Source of the DNA: Chloroflexota bacterium | GTDB taxonomy: Bacteria; Chloroflexota; Anaerolineae; Anaerolineales; Anaerolineaceae | Reading direction: 5' to 3' | NCBI GenBank assembly: GCA_029265085.1 | Contig: JAJUJY010000062.1 | Coordinates: 1-23,350, forward strand | DNA length: 23,350 bases | In this document: in pieces, positions 7,974 through 13,578 of the stretch | Layout of the letters: every line of letters starts with the position of its first letter | Position numbering within the stretch: the stretch's first letter is position 1 | Notes under the pieces: generated by a model | The model's input: the letters and a program-made list of their open reading frames with translations, nothing else | Database searches by the model: none | What the model was told of the DNA's origin: nothing | Translations under genes and position numbers: made by a program

Positions 7974-8003
7974 TTGACCCCGACCCCGCTCCTGCGGTAT
8001 CAT
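7974..8003 (+). promoter_or_regulatory. Putative coaX promoter
   Basis: -35 TTGACC at 7974-7979 and -10 TATCAT at 7998-8003 with an 18-base spacer, each one mismatch from consensus and about 32 bases before the coaX ATG. The -35 is the right arm of a GGTCAA-CCCG-TTGACC palindrome whose left arm is the end of a dispersed repeat. Confidence 0.55.
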
Positions 8004-8034
8004 CAGGCTAACAAACCTTTCCAAGGAAAACCGC

Positions 8035-8811
8035 ATGCTGCTTTGTATCGACATTGGCAACACCAATATTAAGCTGGGCCTGTTTGATGGGGATGCGCTG
8101 CGCAGTTCCTGGCGCATCAGCACCGACCGCACCAATTTGATGGATGAGTACGCCATGCTCATCCTCAACCTGTTCCGCTCGCAAGGGATTGAACCGGCCG
8201 CCGTGACCGGCTGCGCCATCTCCTCAGTGGTGCCGCCGCTGACTCAGGAATTTGTCGAGTTCTGCCGCCGCTATTTGCAGCAAGACCCCGTGCTGCTGGG
8301 ACCGGAGACGGTCACCGGCATGCGCATCAACACCGATATCCCCGGCGAGGTTGGCTCAGACCTGGTGATGAACGCGCTCGGTGCGCGGCAGTTGTATTCC
8401 GGGCCGGTCATCATCGTGGGGATGGGCACAGCCACCACCTTTACGGCCATCTCTGCCAGCGGCGACCTGGAAGGCGTGGCGATTGCGCCCGGTCTGTTGA
8501 CCAGCGCCAATTCGCTGGTGTCCTCCACTTCCACCCTGCCGCGGGTGGCACTCGCGCGTCCCAAACGCGCGATCGGCAAAAACACGATTGCCTCCCTGCA
8601 GGCCGGGCTGGTCTGGGGTTTTGCCGCGCTGATTGACGGGCTGGTCACGCGCATGCAGGCCGAACTGGGCGAAAATGCCACCGTCATCGCCACCGGCGGG
8701 CTGGCCAATGTGATCGCCTCCGAATCCAAGACCATCCAGGCCGTAGAACCCTCGCTGGCGCTGCTTGGGCTGAAGTTAATGTATGAATTGAACCGCAGCC
8801 AGGCCGGATAA
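8035..8811 (+). CDS. coaX: Type III pantothenate kinase-like protein (CoaX family)
   Basis: A 258-residue acetate/sugar kinase-fold protein of the CoaX family. CoaX phosphorylates pantothenate with ATP, the first step of CoA synthesis. The phosphate-binding loop DIGNTNIKLGLF (5-16), EVGSD (105-109), GTATTF (131-136) and ATGGLA (219-224) follow family order, and the length is normal. Two motifs differ from typical enzymes: the usual GADR is GSDL (107-110, Arg lost), and the usual DFGTATTFD or DMGTATTVD reads GMGTATTFT (129-137, both Asp lost). The catalytic Asp of the GADR motif (D109) is kept. The protein may be a divergent active enzyme or a paralog with another role. The start has AAGGAA 8 bases upstream. 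It is monocistronic, between a promoter and a strong terminator. Confidence 0.85.
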   Translation: MLLCIDIGNTNIKLGLFDGDALRSSWRISTDRTNLMDEYAMLILNLFRSQGIEPAAVTGCAISSVVPPLTQEFVEFCRRYLQQDPVLLGPETVTGMRINTDIPGEVGSDLVMNALGARQLYSGPVIIVGMGTATTFTAISASGDLEGVAIAPGLLTSANSLVSSTSTLPRVALARPKRAIGKNTIASLQAGLVWGFAALIDGLVTRMQAELGENATVIATGGLANVIASESKTIQAVEPSLALLGLKLMYELNRSQAG

Positions 8812-8843
8812 ACCGGCTGCCCCACCCGAATGAAATTATGCAG

Positions 8844-8874
8844 CAGCCCTCAGGCTTTGTATTCCTGAGGGCTG
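8844..8874. terminator. Bidirectional terminator hairpin
   Basis: A perfect 11-bp stem CAGCCCTCAGG / CCTGAGGGCTG with a 9-base loop, followed by a T-rich TTATATTT. It lies between the convergent coaX and aldo-keto reductase genes, about 30 bases after the coaX stop and about 20 bases past the stop of the reductase. Confidence 0.85.
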
Positions 8875-8896
8875 TTATATTTCGACGTAGAACCAG

Positions 8897-9880
8897 CTAC
8901 CCGGCAATCTGCAGAATGGCGGCCAATTCCTCGGCGGTGAAATCCAGCCGCTGCAGGGCGCCAACGCAATCGTCAATTTGCTGCGGGCGGCTTGCGCCGA
9001 TCAAGACCGAAGTCATCTCGGGGTGGCGCAGCACCCAGGCCAGCGCCATCTGTGCCAGCGTCTGCCCGCGCGCCTCCGCAAGCGCATTCAAGGCCTGAAT
9101 CTGGGCCAGTTTTTCTGCCGTGATCTGTTCCGGCTTGAGGAACACCCCCGACCTGACCGCGCGCGAATCGGAAGGCAGCCCGTTCAGGTAACGCCCGGTC
9201 AGCAAGCCCTGTGCCAGCGGTGAAAAGGCTATGCAGCCTATTCCCTCGTCATAAAGCACATCCAACAGTTCCGGTTCAATCCAGCGGTCAAACATATTGT
9301 AGCGCGGCTGGTGGATCAGGCAGGGGGTACCCAGGTCGCGTAAGATACGCGCGGCCTTGCGGGTCTGCTCGGCGTTGTAATTGGAAATACCCACGTAGAG
9401 CGCTTTACCGGAGCGCACTGCATGATCTAACGCGCCCATCGTTTCTTCCAGCGGCGTTTCCGGATCAGGCCGGTGTGAGTAGAAAATATCCACATAGTCC
9501 AGGCCCATGCGCTTCAAGCTCTGGTCCAGGCTGGAGAGCAAATATTTGCGCGAGCCCCACTCGCCGTACGGTCCCGGCCACATATAGTAACCGGCCTTGG
9601 TGGAAATCACCAACTCATCGCGATAACCCGCCAGGTCTGATTTGAGAATGCGGCCAAAGTTTTCTTCGGCGGAACCGGGTACCGGCCCGTAGTTATTGGC
9701 CAGGTCAAAGTGCGTGATGCCCAGGTCAAAAGCCCGGCGCACCATTGCCCGCGCATTTTCCAGCGAGTCCACGCTGCCAAAATTGTGCCACAATCCCAGC
9801 GAAATGGCCGGGAGTTTTAATCCACTGCTGCCGCAGCGGTTATACCGCATCTGGTCATAACGATTTTCATTGGGGTTCAT
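8897..9880 (-). CDS. yghZ: Aldo-keto reductase, YghZ / L-glyceraldehyde-3-phosphate reductase type
   Basis: A 327-residue NADPH-dependent aldo-keto reductase closely resembling E. coli YghZ (Gpr), which reduces L-glyceraldehyde 3-phosphate and detoxifies methylglyoxal. The N-terminal block LPAISLGLWHNFG, ITHFDLANNYG, PGSAEENFGR, STKAGY, WPGPYG, YVDIFYSHR and SPLAQGLLTGRYLNG are family signatures. The catalytic tetrad is D59, Y64, K95, H136. The start has GGAGG 12 bases upstream. It is a single gene, convergent with coaX and divergent from msrA. It carries no encapsulation-peptide-like helix, so it is probably cytosolic. Its predicted substrate is chemically close to the triose-phosphate product of the nearby DeoC compartment, but the two loci are separate transcription units and the link is only inferred. 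Confidence 0.9.
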   Translation of the reverse strand: MNPNENRYDQMRYNRCGSSGLKLPAISLGLWHNFGSVDSLENARAMVRRAFDLGITHFDLANNYGPVPGSAEENFGRILKSDLAGYRDELVISTKAGYYMWPGPYGEWGSRKYLLSSLDQSLKRMGLDYVDIFYSHRPDPETPLEETMGALDHAVRSGKALYVGISNYNAEQTRKAARILRDLGTPCLIHQPRYNMFDRWIEPELLDVLYDEGIGCIAFSPLAQGLLTGRYLNGLPSDSRAVRSGVFLKPEQITAEKLAQIQALNALAEARGQTLAQMALAWVLRHPEMTSVLIGASRPQQIDDCVGALQRLDFTAEELAAILQIAG

Positions 9881-10067
9881 CAGATTTGAAATCCTCCACC
9901 TCTATTTAATCACAAATAAAATGGGATTACCATGCCTGGAGGACGCAATCGAGGCGGGGAAACCCAAAATTCCATGCCAGCAAGGGAAGCTTTGCGTTTT
10001 TCCCCCCTTCCTGAAAGGGCCGGGGCAGGTTTTGTAAGCTGCGCGTACAAAGTTCCCGCCAAACGAT

Positions 10068-10105
10068 TTGCGGCCGCCTCAAATAAAAGATATACTAGAG
10101 TATAT
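10068..10105 (+). promoter_or_regulatory. msrA promoter with overlapping palindrome
   Basis: -35 TTGCGG (10068-10073), a 17-base spacer and -10 TATACT (10091-10096). The -10 is one arm of the palindrome ATATACTAGAGTATAT (10090-10105), so a dimeric repressor bound there would block RNA polymerase. The rest of the 249-base gap upstream (9881-10067) shows only the reductase ribosome site and no recognisable RNA element. Confidence 0.6.
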
Positions 10106-10159
10106 TTATCTCATTAACCTGGAGATACGATGGAAAACCATCTTAAAGGAGGTAGTGAC

Positions 10160-10714
10160 ATGAACAGCGGATCAAAAAGCGAACTGGCAACCCTGGGCGG
10201 CGGGTGCTTCTGGTGCCTGGACCCCATCTTTGCCGATCTGCGCGGTGTGGAAAATGTGGTGGTCGGTTATGCCGGAGGAAAGACCAAAAATCCCACCTAC
10301 GAGCAGGTCTGCTACACCAATACCGGCCATGCCGAGGTGGTTCAAATCACTTTCCGGCCGGAAGAGATCTCTTTCCGCGAGATTTTAGAGGTGTTCTTTG
10401 CCGTGCACGACCCCACCACGCTCAACCGGCAGGGCGCGGATGTGGGCACGCAGTACCGCTCCATCATTCTGGCGCATGATGAAGCCCAGCGCCAAACCGC
10501 GGAGGAATTAATCCAGGAATTGAACGGTCAGGGCGTCTGGAAAACTCCGATTGTCACCCAGGTCGTGCCGTATGACACCTTTTACCTTGCGGAAGAATAT
10601 CACCAGCAGTACTTCAAGAAGAATCCCTACGCGGGCTACTGCCAGGTGGTCATCCGCCCCAAGGTGGACAAATTCCACAAGCATTATCAAGCGCTGGTCA
10701 AGGCAAAGGAATAA
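10160..10714 (+). CDS. msrA: Peptide methionine-(S)-S-oxide reductase MsrA
   Basis: A 184-residue MsrA that repairs the S-epimer of oxidised methionine using thioredoxin-derived electrons. The catalytic motif GGGCFWC is close to the N-terminus, followed by VGYAGG, NPTYEQVC, GHAEVVQI, FFAVHDPTTLNRQGADVGTQ and EEYHQQYF, all family hallmarks. I chose the ATG at 10160 because AAAGGAGGT sits 6 bases before it and the resulting N-terminus (MNSGSKSELATLGGGCFW) is the usual length. An in-frame ATG at 10130 with GGAG would add ten residues. It is a single gene with its own promoter and terminator. No MsrB domain is fused or adjacent. Confidence 0.97.
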   Translation: MNSGSKSELATLGGGCFWCLDPIFADLRGVENVVVGYAGGKTKNPTYEQVCYTNTGHAEVVQITFRPEEISFREILEVFFAVHDPTTLNRQGADVGTQYRSIILAHDEAQRQTAEELIQELNGQGVWKTPIVTQVVPYDTFYLAEEYHQQYFKKNPYAGYCQVVIRPKVDKFHKHYQALVKAKE

Positions 10715-10743
10715 AAACCGGGCCAGACAGCCAGATTAAATGC

Positions 10744-10775
10744 AAACCGCAGCCAGGTTTCCGGCTGCGGTTTTT
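10744..10775. terminator. Rho-independent terminator of msrA
   Basis: A perfect 11-bp stem AAACCGCAGCC / GGCTGCGGTTT with an 8-base loop and a TTTTTG tail. It lies 30 bases after the msrA stop and 7 bases before the convergent glyoxalase-fold gene stop, so it can serve both. Confidence 0.93.
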
Positions 10776-10781
10776 GTACGG

Positions 10782-11198
10782 CTATTTTTCCTGGAAGATT
10801 TCCACCGATTCGCCGCTGGGGCCTTTGAAGAAAGACGCCACCGAGGGCATAAAATCGGCCATATCAATATCTTTCGGCTCCATCGTGATTTCATACCCTG
10901 CCTGGCGCAGTTTTTCGGTCACGGCGCGGGCGTCATGCACCGCTAAAGAAAAGTGCAGCAGCGGCCCGCCGGCAGCCACCAGCCCTTTTTGCGGGTCAGC
11001 CGTTTGCAGTTCAACATAACCGCCGTCGCCCATATCCAGCAGGGCAAAGCGCCGCACATCCACATCAAATTCGTAGCGCACCGCCATACCGAGGATGTCG
11101 CGGTAGAGGTGCAGGGATTTTTCCAGATCGGGGGTCTGGATGGAGATATGGTGGAAGCCGCAGCCAGAGATAACGCTGTTTTTGGTGCCCGTTGGCAT
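10782..11198 (-). CDS. VOC / glyoxalase-like metalloprotein
   Basis: A 138-residue vicinal-oxygen-chelate protein. Two beta-alpha-beta modules each supply metal ligands: GFHHISIQ (His) with GYVELQ (Glu), and LLHFSLAV (His) with ESVEIFQ (Glu). This is the His-Glu-His-Glu set of glyoxalase I-like enzymes. Candidate activities include lactoylglutathione-lyase-like chemistry or methylmalonyl-CoA epimerase-like isomerisation; the substrate cannot be read from sequence. The start at 11198 has AGGAAGGAA 8 bases upstream; an upstream GTG-type extension has no ribosome site. It lies 69 bases downstream of the last microcompartment gene on the same strand, so it may be read from that operon. The fold has no encapsulation helix. 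Confidence 0.85.
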   Translation of the reverse strand: MPTGTKNSVISGCGFHHISIQTPDLEKSLHLYRDILGMAVRYEFDVDVRRFALLDMGDGGYVELQTADPQKGLVAAGGPLLHFSLAVHDARAVTEKLRQAGYEITMEPKDIDMADFMPSVASFFKGPSGESVEIFQEK

Positions 11199-11267
11199 AG
11201 AGTTGATTCCTTCCTGATGTGTTGGGATAACTCTATTTAACCACAACCCGGGCAGTTTGTGTCTCCG

Positions 11268-11510
11268 CTAAATCTCAATACTATCGTGCAGTTTCCAGAC
11301 AAACTCGGCAGAAAGCACACCCGTCTGCACGGCATGCTGCAAAAGGGCAAGCAGTTCATCTTCACTCAGGCGCAGTGGTTTGGCTGCGCTGTAAGAAATC
11401 TCAATCTGCGCGGCCCCGGCGGAATCCTGCCGCCGTTCCATGCGGATTTCCCCTTCTGTGAGAGGCAGGCTGGCGGAAACTGTTCCGTTCGTGCTGTTTG
11501 ATTGCTCCAT
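11268..11510 (-). CDS. Small unknown protein at end of BMC operon
   Basis: An 80-residue acidic protein. The ATG at 11510 has GGAGG 5 bases upstream, better than the ATG at 11522, which overlaps that site. The N-terminal 20 residues are polar and Ser/Thr-rich, the middle looks like two beta strands (GEIRMERR, AAQIEISY), and the C-terminal 35 residues are a helical segment (LSEDELLALLQHAV, then LSAEFVWKLHDSIEI). It is not recognised as a shell-protein fold. It lies 27 bases after the preceding BMC-P gene, so it belongs to the operon. It could be a cargo adaptor or assembly factor. No function is assigned. Confidence 0.7.
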   Translation of the reverse strand: MEQSNSTNGTVSASLPLTEGEIRMERRQDSAGAAQIEISYSAAKPLRLSEDELLALLQHAVQTGVLSAEFVWKLHDSIEI

Positions 11511-11537
11511 GCGGTCCTCCATCCGTGGCGCGGATAC

Positions 11538-11813
11538 TTACTCACCAGAAATAGTAACAGAATCAACAATGCCAACGATGACGGAAATGATGCAGGCATC
11601 CGGATTTTTGAGCACCTGGCGGGCACCGTTGCCCTCGCGGTTAATCAGCACCGTATCGCCAATCCCGGCCTGGGTATTATCCAGGGCGATAAAGTCTTCG
11701 TCCGGGCTTTCCCCGGCCAGGCTTAACGGCTGCACCACCAGCAGCCGCCGGTTTTTATAATGCGGGTGGCTGATGGTGGTAACCACTGTTCCGACAACTT
11801 TGGCAAGAATCAT
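11538..11813 (-). CDS. BMC-P pentameric shell vertex protein (EutN/CcmL)
   Basis: A 91-residue single EutN/CcmL domain. It shows the N-terminal MILAKVVGTVVTT strand, a basic loop (YKNRRLLVVQPL), the conserved ALDNTQAGIGDTVLI core and the C-terminal IVGIVDSV strand. Five copies cap a vertex of the icosahedral shell. It is the third BMC-P in the operon, 9 bases after the second. Three vertex paralogs in one compact locus suggest specialised or mixed vertices. Length and motifs are normal. Confidence 0.95.
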   Translation of the reverse strand: MILAKVVGTVVTTISHPHYKNRRLLVVQPLSLAGESPDEDFIALDNTQAGIGDTVLINREGNGARQVLKNPDACIISVIVGIVDSVTISGE

Positions 11814-11822
11814 GGTTGGCTC

Positions 11823-12143
11823 TCAGGTGTAGCGGTTGGTGCCGGGACGCATCACCAGGTCAAATTCTCCGTCCGGGCGCAGGGTATATTCGTCCACAAT
11901 GCCGACCAGGGCCAGGTCCACCGGCACAAACTTGACCTCCGGCAGCGCCAGCGAGGCCTCACGCGAGCGCACCATCACACACAGGTCGCCCGGACCGGCG
12001 TGGACCACATCCGCGGCAACCTGCAAAACACCGGCCGGTTCCAGCTTCTTGTTCAACGGTTGGACAACCAGCAGCTTAAGCCCCTCGGTGCCGGGATATT
12101 TGATGGTGCAGACAGCGCTGCCTTTGACGCGTCCTAGCAGCAT
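11823..12143 (-). CDS. BMC-P pentameric shell vertex protein (EutN/CcmL), longer form
   Basis: A 106-residue EutN/CcmL-family protein. MLLGRVKGSAVCTIKYP begins the barrel, GLKLLVVQPL follows, ADVVHAGPGDLCVMVR is the conserved core, and LALVGIVDEYTL ends the barrel. A 20-residue C-terminal tail (PDGEFDLVMRPGTNRYT) extends beyond the usual end and may face the shell surface or a partner. The ATG at 12143 follows the stop of the upstream gene by 3 bases, suggesting coupled translation. Confidence 0.93.
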   Translation of the reverse strand: MLLGRVKGSAVCTIKYPGTEGLKLLVVQPLNKKLEPAGVLQVAADVVHAGPGDLCVMVRSREASLALPEVKFVPVDLALVGIVDEYTLRPDGEFDLVMRPGTNRYT

Positions 12144-12146
12144 GGC

Positions 12147-12515
12147 TTATTTCACTCCGGTGCTTTCGATCACCCGCTTAATGATCACATCCAGCAGATT
12201 GGGGTCCACCTGGCTGCCCAGGCGGGCAATCACCGCGGCACGAATGCGCTGGCTGAGTTCGAGATTGTTCTGGCTGGGCACTGGCGCAGCCGGAGCCGCC
12301 CGCGCAGGCTGGCTGGCAGCCGCCTGGCTGAGATAGGGGCGCACCGGCGCAGCAGGCGGATTTTCCGCCGCACCGCTGACCAATTTCAGCCCCAGGCGGC
12401 GCGCTTTTTCATACGCCAGGTCGGTCAGCGACACCTGCTCATTCACCACCAGCGACATCTGCCCGCGCTTGACCAGGTCTTCAATATCTTTTTCGGTGTA
12501 AAACTCTTTGGGCAT
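12147..12515 (-). CDS. BMC-associated EutQ-N-like protein with linker and C-terminal helix
   Basis: A 122-residue protein in three parts. Residues 1-46 (YTEKDIEDLVKRGQ, then VSLTDLAYEKARRLGLKLV) resemble the short N-terminal segment of EutQ and EutT. Residues 50-82 are a Pro/Ala-rich linker. Residues 84-122 are two amphipathic helices (LELSQRIRAAVIARLG and PNLLDVIIKRVIES), the second resembling an encapsulation peptide. It has no catalytic domain, so it may be an adaptor tethering cargo or shell. AAAGGAG lies 8 bases before the ATG at 12515. It sits between BMC-T and BMC-P genes. The EutQ comparison is from memory; the precise role is unknown. Confidence 0.75.
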   Translation of the reverse strand: MPKEFYTEKDIEDLVKRGQMSLVVNEQVSLTDLAYEKARRLGLKLVSGAAENPPAAPVRPYLSQAAASQPARAAPAAPVPSQNNLELSQRIRAAVIARLGSQVDPNLLDVIIKRVIESTGVK

Positions 12516-12529
12516 TAACCAGGCTCCTT

Positions 12530-13159
12530 TCAGGCGCCGGGGCGGCCTTCCAGACTCTCTAAGGCCAGGGTGGCGGCATCTCGGGCGTTCAGGATTTCCG
12601 CTTCCGAGCCGGATAACCACATGCGCCCAAACCGCCCGACCGAAGAAACGTGGATCAGCTTGATGGTGGCTTTTTTCTCGGCCTCGTTTACGGCAAAGTT
12701 GATATAGGCAGCCGGGGCACATTCCAATACCAGCATCGTCTCGCCGGGAACCAGCATACTGCCGCGCCGGAAGCGGTTGAGCAACTGCGCCTGGTAGGGG
12801 TCCACGCGGGTAATCACCTGGGTCGAAACCACCTGCGGGCGGATGCGGTCTTCCACGCGCAGCCCCAGCCGCTGCAGCACCACCTCGCCAGCCGTCAATA
12901 CGGCGGACTGGTTGAGCGAGTGGACTTCAAACATGCCAAATTCGCGTTCCACAATCTGGGCGCCGGGGCGGGCCTCGGTGGCCTTCACCGCGATATCCAC
13001 CACGCGGAAGACCTCATTGCCCGGAGCCATCTCCACATACAGCGCCGCCATCCCCGCCGTTGGCAGGTCGCCCTGCGTGACCGTGCCAATAAAGGCCGCG
13101 AACTGGTCTTGCATGCGGTCCAGGTAACAGTAGCAGCGCAGCGAAAATTCATCAGCCAC
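12530..13159 (-). CDS. BMC-T trimeric shell protein (tandem BMC domains)
   Basis: A 209-residue protein with two circularly permuted BMC domains, forming trimers that act as pseudohexamers in the shell. Domain 1 spans AALYVEMAPGNEVFRVVDIA to AGEVVLQRLGL; domain 2 spans LVLECAPAAYINFAVNEAE to ARDAATLALESL. VVSTQVITRVDPYQAQLLNR and FGRMWLSGSEAEI match the single-stacking BMC-T type exemplified by Haliangium ochraceum Hoch_5812 (recalled). The start is GTG at 13159 with AAAGGAGG 5 bases upstream; an in-frame GTG at 13186 has no ribosome site. Two Cys residues (LRCYCYL) near the N-terminus are notable. It is the only BMC-T in the locus. Confidence 0.93.
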   Translation of the reverse strand: MADEFSLRCYCYLDRMQDQFAAFIGTVTQGDLPTAGMAALYVEMAPGNEVFRVVDIAVKATEARPGAQIVEREFGMFEVHSLNQSAVLTAGEVVLQRLGLRVEDRIRPQVVSTQVITRVDPYQAQLLNRFRRGSMLVPGETMLVLECAPAAYINFAVNEAEKKATIKLIHVSSVGRFGRMWLSGSEAEILNARDAATLALESLEGRPGA

Positions 13160-13187
13160 GGGTGCCTCCTTTCCTTTCAAATCCACT

Positions 13188-13208
13188 GACCGGCATCTGC
13201 CGCCGGTC
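13188..13208 (-). promoter_or_regulatory. Intercistronic hairpin after BMC-H
   Basis: A perfect GC-rich 7-bp stem GACCGGC / GCCGGTC with a 7-base loop, 17-37 bases after the BMC-H stop and upstream of the BMC-T ribosome site. There is no T-run, so it is not a terminator. It is placed where an mRNA-stabilising 3' hairpin could raise BMC-H output over the downstream genes. Confidence 0.5.
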
Positions 13209-13224
13209 CGGGTGTATGACCGGT

Positions 13225-13548
13225 TCAGGATTCAGAGCCGCGCCCGCCAAAGCTGCCTTTGCTGCTCTTGGGCAGGATCATCTCCACGTCGGCATGCGGC
13301 CTGGGGATGACGTGCACCGAAACCAACTCGCCAACCCGTTTGGCTGCCGCAGCACCTGCATCGGTCGCGGCCTTGACCGCGCCGACATCCCCGCGCACCA
13401 TCACGGTCACATACCCGCCGCCGACATACTCGGAGCCGATCAGGACCACGTTGGCGGCCTTGACCATCGCATCAGCGGCTTCGATCGCGCCCACCAATCC
13501 GCGGGTTTCCACCATTCCCAGGGCGATTAATGAAGTGTCAAGTGCCAT
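13225..13548 (-). CDS. BMC-H hexameric shell protein
   Basis: A 107-residue canonical BMC domain, the likely major facet protein. [54 protein letters not shown] and [18 protein letters not shown] are textbook. The pore-lining loop reads GGGY. The last 18 residues ([15 protein letters not shown]) are a polar Gly/Ser tail. It has a strong ribosome site (AAGGAAGGAA) before the ATG at 13548. It is the single BMC-H gene in the locus, so facets may be built from one hexamer plus the BMC-T. Confidence 0.97.
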   Translation of the reverse strand: MALDTSLIALGMVETRGLVGAIEAADAMVKAANVVLIGSEYVGGGYVTVMVRGDVGAVKAATDAGAAAAKRVGELVSVHVIPRPHADVEMILPKSSKGSFGGRGSES

Positions 13549-13578
13549 AATTTCCTTCCTTTTCTGTGTGAGTTAAGT

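Noticed and set aside
9932..10117. 61-codon plus-strand open frame upstream of msrA
   Set aside because: There is no ribosome site or recognisable motif, and it overlaps the msrA promoter.
10130..10159. Ten-residue N-terminal extension of MsrA from the ATG at 10130
   Set aside because: A near-perfect ribosome site (AAAGGAGGT) precedes the ATG at 10160 and the shorter protein fits the family length.
13160..13186. Earlier GTG start for the BMC-T gene
   Set aside because: The extension would read through the strong AAAGGAGG site that serves the GTG at 13159, and has no ribosome site of its own.
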